Source: Planctomycetota bacterium
GTDB taxonomy: Bacteria > Planctomycetota > Phycisphaerae > UBA1845 > Fen-1342
Assembly: GCA_030616465.1 (NCBI GenBank)
Contig: JAUWXH010000188.1
Location: 1 to 5,228 of the forward strand
Reading direction: 5' to 3'
DNA: 5,228 bases
Shown: piece by piece, positions 1-5,228 of the stretch
How positions within the stretch are numbered: position 1 is the stretch's first letter
Layout of the letters: each line of letters opens with the position of its first letter
Translations under genes and position numbers: made by a program
The notes under the pieces: generated by a model
What the model saw: the letters and a program-made list of their open reading frames with translations, nothing else
What the model was told of the DNA's origin: nothing
The model's database searches: none

Positions 1-1
1 C

Positions 2-1288
2 GCGACCCGGCTTGAGCTCACGGTCGGCCCGGACTCGGCGACGCTCACCAAGGTGGACGGCCGGTGGCAGGGCAGCGGCGATGTGGCCGAGCTCGAGCGG
101 CCGGCCCTTACCAACCTGCTCGAGGCCTTCGAGGACGTCAACGCAATCGACTATGTTGACGACACAGAGGATCCGGCGAAGTACGGGCTGGATGTACCGC
201 GAGCGGTTGTCAAGGTCACGACCGCCGGTGCGGTCGCACCGGTCGAGCTGAAGATCGGTGCGAACACCTCCAGCGGCCGCAATACCTATGTGCAGCTCGC
301 GGGTCAGCCGACGGTCATCGTGATCAGCGCCAAGCAGGCCGACCGGTTGGCGGTGACGCCGCTGTCGCTCCGCTCGCGGGAGATCTTCAGCGGCCAGCCG
401 AAGGATATCCGGGAGATCGACGTCACCCGCGGCGAGACTCATTACGCCCTCGCGAAGGAGGGCAACGAGTGGAAGATGACCGTCCCGGCCGACGCCCCGC
501 CCGACCCGGCCAGCATGCGCGAGCTCAGCAACGATCTGGTGCGCTTACGCGCCAAACGCGTGGTCGCCAAGGGGAATGACGCGGCGTTCGGGCTGGCCGA
601 ACCGGCGGTGGTCGTGCGCTTCAAGATGGAGGAACCGGCCCCGCCGCCGCCGACCACGACGCCAGCCAGTCAGCCAGCCACGACCCAGGCCAGTCAGCCC
701 AGCACCGAACCGGTGCTGGTGGAACACACGCTGCGCGTCGGCCGCAAGGGCAAGACCACGTACTGCCGAAAGAACGATGACGCGTACATCTTCGAGCTCG
801 ACGAGACCATATATCGCGTGCTGACGGCCGAGCTGATCCGGCGGTCCCTATTCGATTTCAAGGGCGAAGACGTGGTGGGCTTGACGATCGAGGCGCCCGG
901 CGGAACGCTCGAATTCGGGAAAGCGGACGACGAGTGGCGCTACCTCCCCGACCTGACCGTCGAACTGTCGCAGAAGAAGCTGAAGGATTTCGCCGGCGAG
1001 CTCGCCAAGCTGCGCGTGGAAGCCTATCTTGCTTACGGCGACGGTGACCTGGAGGCGGCCGGTCTGGCCGATGCCCCGGTGACCGTCACGCTTCGCCTCG
1101 AGGATGACCGGCAGGTCACGCTGAAGATCGACCAGGTGCGTCGCGGCGAGCTGCCGCGCAAAGCCGTGTGGGTGGAGGCCGGGCACATCTTCCTCTTGCG
1201 GCAGGCTGAGGCCGAAAAGCTCATGCGCGGGCTGGACTACTACGCCAAGCCGGAGAGCGGGGACTCCCGGCAGGAAACGAACGACTGA
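2..1288 (+). CDS. DUF4340 domain-containing protein, 5'-truncated by window edge
   Basis: The reading frame is open from the first bases to the TGA at 1286-1288 and gives 428 residues. Similarity to the family is visible before the first in-window GTG (53), so the true start and the expected N-terminal membrane anchor lie upstream. The characteristic DUF4340 pattern appears three times. Small 'GL..P' units occur at residues 61-66 (YGLDVP), 196-201 (FGLAEP) and 353-359 (AGLADAP), each followed by a beta-strand-like hydrophobic run. They alternate with 'W' strands such as VDGRW (18-22), EWKMTVP (156-162) and DEWRYLP (310-316). A Pro/Thr/Ser/Gln linker at about 211-237 interrupts the second unit. 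The molecular function of the family is unknown. Its members are often encoded beside GldF/GldG-type ABC transporter genes, and are expected to be membrane-anchored with the repeats outside the cytoplasm. Family assignment is by eye from the repeat pattern; transport-linked function is inference. Confidence 0.85.
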   Translation, partial: ATRLELTVGPDSATLTKVDGRWQGSGDVAELERPALTNLLEAFEDVNAIDYVDDTEDPAKYGLDVPRAVVKVTTAGAVAPVELKIGANTSSGRNTYVQLAGQPTVIVISAKQADRLAVTPLSLRSREIFSGQPKDIREIDVTRGETHYALAKEGNEWKMTVPADAPPDPASMRELSNDLVRLRAKRVVAKGNDAAFGLAEPAVVVRFKMEEPAPPPPTTTPASQPATTQASQPSTEPVLVEHTLRVGRKGKTTYCRKNDDAYIFELDETIYRVLTAELIRRSLFDFKGEDVVGLTIEAPGGTLEFGKADDEWRYLPDLTVELSQKKLKDFAGELAKLRVEAYLAYGDGDLEAAGLADAPVTVTLRLEDDRQVTLKIDQVRRGELPRKAVWVEAGHIFLLRQAEAEKLMRGLDYYAKPESGDSRQETND

Positions 1289-1349
1289 CCTGCGGGCCGT
1301 CGATGGCGCGCCGCACGGACGCTGCCCGACCCCGCGCCGGGTCACGCTT

Positions 1350-2150
1350 ATGGTGATCGATATCCATGGACATCTCGGGCGGCCGGGGCAGCGTGAAGCC
1401 GCTGCTGCCCTGTTGAATGAGTACATCGAAGCCTGCGGGATCGATCGGCTTCTGGTCTCCAATCTCGAGGCGGCCTCCGCCGGTCCGGACGCGGTCAACC
1501 TGGACGAGGCCACCGCCAACGTGGCTTGCCTCCAAGCGTGTCGGCAGCACAAGCGCTGGGTGCCGCTCTATTGGGTCCGGCCGGGACAGGTGGACAGCAA
1601 CATCCACGCTTTTGCGGGAGCCTTGTCTACGGAGCCGTTTGCCGGCGTGGTCTTCTCGCCGGTGCTCAACAGTTTCTCCGCGGACGCGGGGTTGTTGGAC
1701 CCTTATCTTTTGGTGATGGGGCGCCTTGGCGTGGCCGGTCTTTTTCACGTCGGTTCCGCCCAGAACGCCCGGCCCGCGACCGTGTATCGGCTCGCCAAAC
1801 GTCACCCGAGCGTGCCGGTGGTTCTCTACGATCCTGCCGCACACGGGCTGTGGGCCGAGGCGCTCGACGTCGTCGGCCACGCCATCGACCACGAGAACGC
1901 TGATCTCTATGTCGGAACCGCCCACGCCTCGATCGGCGAGATCCTGGCGGCGGTCGGCGGCGTCGGACTCGAACGCGTGCTCTACGGAACCGACGCCCCG
2001 TGCCATCGCTCAGAGCACGCCGCACGCTGTGGATCGTTGCTGGACGGGCTGCGCGCCGCTCTGCCGGACGAGAGCGTGCGTAGGATCATCGGTGGGAACG
2101 CGGCCGCCGTGTTCGGCCATGCCGGTTCAGCGGATGCCGGTCAGTCGTGA
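1350..2150 (+). CDS. Amidohydrolase family protein (Amidohydro_2-like TIM barrel)
   Basis: A 266-residue protein, about the size of the compact metal-dependent hydrolases of the amidohydrolase superfamily (ACMSD-like branch). The first strand carries the HxH metal motif (DIHGH, His6 and His8). A second histidine motif FHVGS (His133) fits the later barrel-strand ligand. LYGTDAP (Asp215) matches the strand-8 aspartate, and GGNAAAVFG (248-256) is the typical C-terminal 'GNA..lfg' signature. The usual 'aHlGG' histidine after strand 6 is not obvious: the aligned place reads VVLYDPAAHG (157-166). It probably acts as a cytoplasmic hydrolase or decarboxylase; the substrate cannot be told. The ATG at 1350 places the HxH strand at the very N-terminus, as usual. 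No good Shine-Dalgarno is visible and a GTG follows immediately at 1353. It lies 61 bases after the DUF4340 gene on the same strand, so co-transcription is possible. Confidence 0.85.
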   Translation: MVIDIHGHLGRPGQREAAAALLNEYIEACGIDRLLVSNLEAASAGPDAVNLDEATANVACLQACRQHKRWVPLYWVRPGQVDSNIHAFAGALSTEPFAGVVFSPVLNSFSADAGLLDPYLLVMGRLGVAGLFHVGSAQNARPATVYRLAKRHPSVPVVLYDPAAHGLWAEALDVVGHAIDHENADLYVGTAHASIGEILAAVGGVGLERVLYGTDAPCHRSEHAARCGSLLDGLRAALPDESVRRIIGGNAAAVFGHAGSADAGQS

Positions 2151-2207
2151 TGAGGGCTGGGCAGCGTGGCTGCTTCATAGCAACCATGCGCGAACCGGCC
2201 GGAAGAC

Positions 2208-2229
2208 ATGTCCGCTTAGAAGCGGACAT
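2208..2229. repeat. Perfect 10-bp inverted repeat between convergent genes
   Basis: The arms ATGTCCGCTT (2208-2217) and AAGCGGACAT (2220-2229) are perfectly complementary around a two-base centre; a real hairpin would open the closing pair or two. It sits in the 119-base gap between two convergent stop codons (2150 and 2272), the usual place for a bidirectional terminator. No T-run follows on either strand, so intrinsic termination is not assured. A protein-binding palindrome or a dispersed intergenic repeat are alternatives. The rest of the gap (2151-2207 and 2230-2269) shows nothing recognisable. Confidence 0.6.
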
Positions 2230-2269
2230 ATCAGCCGACGACCTGTGGGGCGGAATCACACACGGTGGT

Positions 2270-3169
2270 TTAGTTGTTGCCCTTCTTGCGCGGAGCCGCT
2301 GCCCGCTTGCGGGCCTGCTTGGCGGGCACGTCCAGCTTGGCGATGATCGTTTTCAGGTGCGCGTGTGCGGTGGGTGTCGCATAGGCGATCAGCGTCCCCG
2401 ACGCCTCGTCCGCCACCACGGCCGCGTCAAGGTCCATCGCGCGGCCGATCTGCGTCACGGTTTCGGCCAGCGCTTCCGCCTCGGCGTGTGCCAACGTGTA
2501 GAATTGCAGCTCCGGCTCGCCTTCGTCTCCCGGCAAGCCGGCGTTCGCCGCGTTCTCGTCCATTTGTCGCGCAAGCTCGGCCAGCCCGGCGACCTCGGCC
2601 TCCGTGCCGGCGATCCAGACGGTGTTGGCGCGCTCGTCGCCTACGATGCGCACGGGCGATCGTCCCCGCGGCGGGGCCAATTCCTGTAAGTAGTCCTTCA
2701 CATCGGGCGCATAGGTGTGCTTGAGTGTGACGGCCTCGCACACGTGAGCCTTGGGGGCACCGCGAGCCTCTTGCGGCTCGTCGAGCTGCGCGACCAGCTC
2801 ACGCACTTTCTTCAGCACCTTTTCGTCGTCGTCGGCGACTACCAACGAGTTCGTGCCGCCTTCGACAGCCAGCAGGACGTGCCGGCCGAGGGCCGGCCGC
2901 ATGGTTGACAATACGGTCATCAAGTCCCACACGCTTGTGTGCTTCACCGGGATCACGACGATCGGAGCGTTCGGCATGAACGCCTCCCGACGAGACGCCG
3001 GCCTGGCCTCTACCTGCGCGATGGCGGCCGGTTTCGCGCGTGCCCGCTCGGGCGGTTGCACCCGCTGACCGCCGCGACCGCGGCCTGGTCGTTCCTGTCC
3101 GCAGGCGAGCAGGCTGCCTGCCATTGCGATCACTACCAGCGCACTGAGTCTGCGTCGGAATGCTGCCAT
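2270..3169 (-). CDS. Lipoprotein with three secretin-N (NolW-like) repeats
   Basis: A 299-residue protein. It starts with a lipoprotein signal: basic MAAFRRR, a hydrophobic core, and lipobox LLAC with Cys23. A Pro/Arg-rich spacer (24-65) leads to three tandem units resembling the secretin_N/NolW domain found in type II and III secretion secretins. These lie at about 68-130 (TNSLVV, ending QLDEP), 143-204 (ANTVWI, ending QMDEN) and 219-280 (SGTLIA, ending KLDVP). Each opens with a 'y.L.h..a' strand and helix, as in that family. There is no secretin beta-barrel and the protein ends in a basic tail (KQARKRAAAPRKKGNN). It is likely anchored in the periplasm, perhaps as a pilotin-like or assembly partner, but that is inference. 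The frame is open far upstream, but the ATG at 3169 is chosen because AAAGGAG stands six bases before it and the signal peptide begins there. Confidence 0.85.
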   Translation of the reverse strand: MAAFRRRLSALVVIAMAGSLLACGQERPGRGRGGQRVQPPERARAKPAAIAQVEARPASRREAFMPNAPIVVIPVKHTSVWDLMTVLSTMRPALGRHVLLAVEGGTNSLVVADDDEKVLKKVRELVAQLDEPQEARGAPKAHVCEAVTLKHTYAPDVKDYLQELAPPRGRSPVRIVGDERANTVWIAGTEAEVAGLAELARQMDENAANAGLPGDEGEPELQFYTLAHAEAEALAETVTQIGRAMDLDAAVVADEASGTLIAYATPTAHAHLKTIIAKLDVPAKQARKRAAAPRKKGNN

Positions 3170-3175
3170 GATCAG

Positions 3176-3182
3176 CTCCTTT
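3176..3182 (-). promoter_or_regulatory. Shine-Dalgarno of the secretin-N lipoprotein gene
   Basis: On the minus strand the bases read AAAGGAG, followed by the six-base spacer CTGATC and the ATG at 3169-3167. This decides the start against upstream in-frame codons that would add about 185 residues of non-conserved low-complexity sequence and cover the divergent gene. Confidence 0.85.
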
Positions 3183-3239
3183 CTGTGAAATCCCGGGTTT
3201 TTCGCTGTTTCCAGTGCTTTTACACGCGGGACGCCGCCG

Positions 3240-3299
3240 GGGTTGCAGTTCCGACAGCGACGTCCGCAACCCGCCACGGTTCCACGCTCCCGTCGTGGC
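3240..3299 (+). other. Two abutting stem-loops in the divergent intergenic region
   Basis: GGGTTGC (3240-3246) pairs perfectly with GCAACCC (3266-3272) across a 19-base loop. Immediately after it, GCCACG (3273-3278) pairs with CGTGGC (3294-3299) across 15 bases. Together they fill the middle of the 3170-3370 gap between the divergently transcribed lipoprotein and small membrane protein genes. They could be a structured leader of either transcript, an operator region, or chance in GC-rich DNA. No convincing -35/-10 pair was found in the remaining sequence of this gap. Confidence 0.3.
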
Positions 3300-3355
3300 T
3301 GCGCCGCGTCAGCATCGGTAAACTGGGATTGTGTTAGCCGGTCGTACACGCGCTC

Positions 3356-3360
3356 GGGAG
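3356..3360 (+). promoter_or_regulatory. Candidate Shine-Dalgarno of the small membrane protein gene
   Basis: GGGAG ends one base before the ATG at 3362 and ten bases before the ATG at 3371. Only the second spacing is usable for ribosome binding, so 3371 is preferred as the start. Confidence 0.5.
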
Positions 3361-3370
3361 TATGATCGAC

Positions 3371-3649
3371 ATGGGTCAGTCCGCAGACGACAGCAAGGCA
3401 GCCAAGAAAACGGCCAAGGCCGCGGCCAAGATCGCCAAGAAGCAGCACGCGGCTTCCGCCGACAGATCCTCCGTCCTGCCCACCTCCGTCCCCACGACCG
3501 TTGAGCGCTCTTCTGAACCTACGCCGGCCGAGCGTGCCGCCGACGCTGCCGAGCGTAAGGTCCTTTGGGAGCAACGCCGGTTCTGGCTCATGGTCGTCAG
3601 CGTGCTGGTCGCCCTGACAGCGCTGCTCATAACGCTCTTTGGGGGCTGA
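3371..3649 (+). CDS. Small protein with C-terminal membrane anchor, unknown function
   Basis: A 92-residue protein of no recognised family. The first 25 or so residues are an alternating Lys/Ala helix (SKAAKKTAKAAAKIAKKQ). A Ser/Thr/Pro-rich, probably disordered stretch follows, then a charged helix (AERAADAAERKVLWEQRR). One hydrophobic segment (FWLMVVSVLVALTALLITLF) runs almost to the C-terminus. This topology suggests a tail-anchored protein with a basic cytoplasmic N-terminus that could bind nucleic acid or acidic phospholipid; that is inference. The in-frame ATG at 3362 would add three residues but is only one base from the GGGAG ribosome site. The codons favour G/C in third position, which supports this strand over an overlapping open frame on the other strand. 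The gene stands alone, divergent from the lipoprotein gene and 123 bases before the sigma factor gene. Confidence 0.65.
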   Translation: MGQSADDSKAAKKTAKAAAKIAKKQHAASADRSSVLPTSVPTTVERSSEPTPAERAADAAERKVLWEQRRFWLMVVSVLVALTALLITLFGG

Positions 3650-3669
3650 CGACCCCTCAATCACGTACC

Positions 3670-3685
3670 GCGGGGCCATCCCCGC
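3670..3685 (+). terminator. Candidate hairpin terminator after the small membrane protein gene
   Basis: GCGGGG (3670-3675) and CCCCGC (3680-3685) form a perfect six-pair GC stem with a CCAT loop, 21 bases after the stop codon of the small membrane protein gene. No T-run follows directly; the only one nearby, six T at 3738-3743, is too far away to belong to it. Termination here is therefore uncertain. Confidence 0.3.
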
Positions 3686-3772
3686 CGTGTCTTGCCCTGA
3701 TCCAGGTCCGGCTGCCGTGTTCACAGACCCCCGAGCCTTTTTTCTGTAAGTCTCGCGCTGGACGAGCGTCTA

Positions 3773-4378
3773 ATGAAGGTGGCTATGGCGCACACCCTGT
3801 CAACGGCGACGGGCACGCCGTCTCATCATGGCGGCGCCGCGGAGAAGTCCCCGGGTGTGTCGCGGACCGGCTCCGAGACGGTGGAATTCGAGCGCATGGT
3901 GAGCGACCACCGTGAGCGAGTGGCACGGTTGGCTTACAGGCTGCTTGGCTGGTGTGACGATGTCGAAGACGTGGTTCAGGAGGTCTTTCTGGCCGCACTG
4001 CGGAATCTCGGGAGATTCCGGGCCGACAGCACCCGCTCGACTTGGCTCACCGCCATCACCGTCAACAAGTGTCGCAGCCATTTGCGGAGGCGTTTGCTAC
4101 GGCTGCGGTTCTTCGAACGTTCCCGGCAGAGGGTCGCACGCCCGGTTGGCGGAACAGAAGAGGCTGCGCTGGAGCGCGAATCGTTCGAGCAGGTTCGCCG
4201 GGCACTGCAAAAGTTACCGGCGCGTTACCGGGAGGTCGTTGTGCTGCGATACTTGGAAGAAATGTCCATCGCCGAGATTGCTAAAGTGCTGGGAATCTCT
4301 CGGAACGCGGTCGAGGTTCGCCTGAGCCGGGCGCGGGCTCGGCTCAGGGTAGACCTGGCCGTGCTTGTTGAGCAGTAA
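3773..4378 (+). CDS. ECF-type RNA polymerase sigma factor (sigma-70 family)
   Basis: A 201-residue sigma factor with only regions 2 and 4, as in the ECF group. Region 2 spans about 40-106: the core-binding helix YRLLGWCDDVEDVVQEVFLA (55-74) is typical, followed by FRADSTRSTWLTAITVN, which matches the -10 recognition helix. A basic linker leads to region 4 (146-193), with the motif LPARYREVVVLRYLEEMSIAEIA, split here only for reading, and the DNA-reading helix GISRNAVEVRLSRARARL. The protein directs RNA polymerase to a specific promoter set, normally under a partner anti-sigma protein. The first 38 residues are low-complexity and not part of the sigma fold. A second ATG at 3785 is an equally possible start: AAGG lies five bases before it, while 3773 has no clear ribosome site. 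The next gene begins three bases after the stop, so the two are surely co-transcribed. Confidence 0.92.
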   Translation: MKVAMAHTLSTATGTPSHHGGAAEKSPGVSRTGSETVEFERMVSDHRERVARLAYRLLGWCDDVEDVVQEVFLAALRNLGRFRADSTRSTWLTAITVNKCRSHLRRRLLRLRFFERSRQRVARPVGGTEEAALERESFEQVRRALQKLPARYREVVVLRYLEEMSIAEIAKVLGISRNAVEVRLSRARARLRVDLAVLVEQ

Positions 4379-4381
4379 ACC

Positions 4382-4993
4382 ATGGCGACTGATCCGCTGG
4401 AAAAGCTGTTGCGTCGGGCGGATGCGTTAGCCGGTCTCCCATCTGCTTTGCCGGCTGATTTGCCGCGTCGTGTTCGGCATCTAGCCGAGCGACGGCGGCG
4501 GGTGAGGATCGCGGGCAGCACAGCGGCGGCTGCGTGCCTCGCAGCGTTCCTGCTGTTGTATGGCGTTTCGGCCCCGCGACCCGACGGCGGTGACGGGGTC
4601 GTGCAGGTGACCCCGCAGCATGAGGCTCAGCCCGGAGAAGCGCTTGCCGATGCGGAATGGGTACGCGCCGAGATCGCCCGCCTGCGAGCGGAGGGTGATC
4701 TCCGCCTGGAAATCATCCGACGCACACTGGCCATTCAGCAGCAGCAGGCGCGCCTGGCCGACCTCGAGCGTGAACTGGCTCAGCCCGACCCGCTCCGCTT
4801 GGCTCAGGCGCGGGTGGAGGAAGCTGCCTCGATTCTGGTACATCAGGCGGATCAACTCCATCGGACGCTGAGTTCGCCCGAGGCGGCGTTCGCCAGTTAT
4901 CGCCATACGATCGAACTATTCCCGCGGACACACTCAGCTCAAATCGCCCGCGCGCGGCTGGCCGAGCTGAGAGCCAAGCAAGGAGACTCGTGA
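4382..4993 (+). CDS. Single-pass membrane protein, putative sigma-factor partner
   Basis: A 203-residue protein of no named family. It has a short, Arg-rich cytoplasmic N-terminus (1-42), one membrane segment (about 43-62, IAGSTAAAACLAAFLLLYGV) and an outside part. That part starts with a Pro/Gly linker, continues with a long charged helix likely to be a coiled coil (about 91-133, rich in Arg, Glu, Leu and Gln), and ends with a TPR-like helical pair (AFASYRHTIELFPRTH, then ARARLAEL). The position three bases after an ECF sigma gene and the topology are those of an anti-sigma factor. However, the cytoplasmic part has no zinc-binding H..C..C motif, its only cysteine lies in the membrane segment, and it is short. 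Anti-sigma function is therefore inferred from context only. An envelope scaffold co-expressed with the sigma factor is the alternative. No strong Shine-Dalgarno is seen, so translation may be coupled to the sigma gene. Confidence 0.8.
   Translation: MATDPLEKLLRRADALAGLPSALPADLPRRVRHLAERRRRVRIAGSTAAAACLAAFLLLYGVSAPRPDGGDGVVQVTPQHEAQPGEALADAEWVRAEIARLRAEGDLRLEIIRRTLAIQQQQARLADLERELAQPDPLRLAQARVEEAASILVHQADQLHRTLSSPEAAFASYRHTIELFPRTHSAQIARARLAELRAKQGDS
4980..4985 (+). promoter_or_regulatory. Shine-Dalgarno of the secreted protein gene
   Basis: AAGGAG stands seven bases before the ATG at 4993, inside the last codons of the preceding gene. It confirms the overlapping start of the third gene of the cassette. 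Confidence 0.85.
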
Positions 4994-5228
4994 TGAAGTT
5001 GCTGCATGCGTACATGATGATCTGCGCCGCCACGGTGGTGTGTGCCTTCGGTACCTGTTCGGCGGCTGCGCAAGACCGGCCGAGCGAAGCGGCCAGGCCG
5101 GCCTCGGGCACTTACTCGGCCAGTTGCCTGGTGCGAATCAGCTCGGTGGGTTCGCTGACGCTCGATGACGATACAGTGGGGGCTTTGCTGAACAGCACCG
5201 GCGTGCGCAATGAAGCCTTTCGAGAAGT
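4993..5228 (+). CDS. Secreted protein of unknown function, 3'-truncated by window edge
   Basis: The ATG overlaps the TGA of the preceding gene by one base (TGATG) and has a strong AAGGAG seven bases upstream. The frame stays open for 78 codons to the window end. The protein starts with a Sec-type signal peptide: MKLLHAY, a hydrophobic core, and a probable cut near CSAAA/QD at residues 26-27. A polar linker follows (RPSEAARPASG), then the first strands of an unrecognised domain (TYSASCLVRISSVGSLTLDD). Cys45 lies in this domain. Function cannot be assigned from this part. Its place as third gene after an ECF sigma factor and a membrane protein suggests an exported partner or a target of the same envelope pathway. 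Confidence 0.8.
   Translation, partial: MKLLHAYMMICAATVVCAFGTCSAAAQDRPSEAARPASGTYSASCLVRISSVGSLTLDDDTVGALLNSTGVRNEAFRE

Noticed and set aside
1221..2006. Long minus-strand open frame opposite the amidohydrolase gene
   Set aside because: It shows no family motifs, while the plus strand carries a full set of amidohydrolase motifs; long antisense frames are common in GC-rich genes.
2147..2689. Plus-strand open frame beginning at the end of the amidohydrolase gene
   Set aside because: It runs antisense through the well-supported lipoprotein gene and would contain the intergenic palindrome; no domain is visible.
2881..2897. Inverted repeat GCCGGCC/GGCCGGC with a three-base centre
   Set aside because: It lies inside the lipoprotein coding region and is explained by GC-rich Arg, Pro, Gly and Ala codons.
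3212..3256. GGAACT on the minus strand upstream of the lipoprotein gene, resembling an ECF -35 element
   Set aside because: No well-placed matching -10 element was found, and the short match is easily met by chance; linking it to the nearby sigma factor would be speculation.
3376..3660. Minus-strand open frame of 94 residues with a hydrophobic stretch, opposite the small membrane protein gene
   Set aside because: The hydrophobic stretch is the antisense reading of the Lys/Ala codons; the plus-strand frame has a better start and third-position G/C preference.
3170..3724. Upstream extension of the minus-strand lipoprotein gene to a start at 3724
   Set aside because: It would bury the signal peptide and lipobox inside the protein, ignore the strong ribosome site before 3169, and cover the divergent small gene; the added sequence is low-complexity.
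3738..3743. Run of six T, possible terminator tail
   Set aside because: Only a four-pair stem with a 20-base loop precedes it, too weak for an intrinsic terminator.
3720..3750. Possible promoter before the sigma factor gene: TTCACA at 3720-3725 and TGTAAG at 3745-3750
   Set aside because: The spacing of 19 bases is too long and the -10 match is only four of six; not strong enough to annotate.

Overview
This is a GC-rich bacterial window holding seven genes, two of them cut by the window edges. The gene set points to a Planctomycetota member, most likely of the Phycisphaerae type. It combines a DUF4340 protein with a Pro/Thr/Ser/Gln-rich linker (an ASQP-rich stretch common in that group), a lipoprotein made of secretin-N-like repeats, and an ECF sigma factor followed by non-standard membrane and secreted proteins. 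This placement is inferred from gene content; the window has no rRNA or other marker gene.

Layout. Bases 2-1288 (+) encode the C-terminal part of a DUF4340 protein, a family often found next to GldF/GldG-type ABC transporter genes. After 61 bases comes a small TIM-barrel amidohydrolase at 1350-2150 (+). A 119-base convergent gap follows, containing a perfect 10-bp inverted repeat (2208-2229). The lipoprotein with three secretin-N-like repeats lies on the minus strand at 2270-3169, with a clear lipobox and a strong ribosome binding site. A divergent intergenic region of about 200 bases (3170-3370) contains two abutting stem-loops. It leads into a 92-residue protein with one C-terminal membrane anchor at 3371-3649 (+).

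The last part is a tight plus-strand cassette. It contains an ECF RNA polymerase sigma factor (3773-4378), a single-pass membrane protein with a coiled-coil and TPR-like exterior (4382-4993, three bases after the sigma stop), and a secreted protein whose ATG overlaps the preceding stop by one base (4993 to the window end). This architecture suggests that the sigma factor is controlled by, or works with, the membrane protein, and that the third gene is an exported partner. The middle protein has no visible zinc-binding anti-sigma motif, so an anti-sigma role is only inferred.

No tRNA, rRNA, CRISPR array, transposase or phage gene was seen. The most interesting items are the sigma/membrane/secreted cassette, the barrel-less secretin-N lipoprotein, and an amidohydrolase that seems to lack one of the usual active-site histidines.
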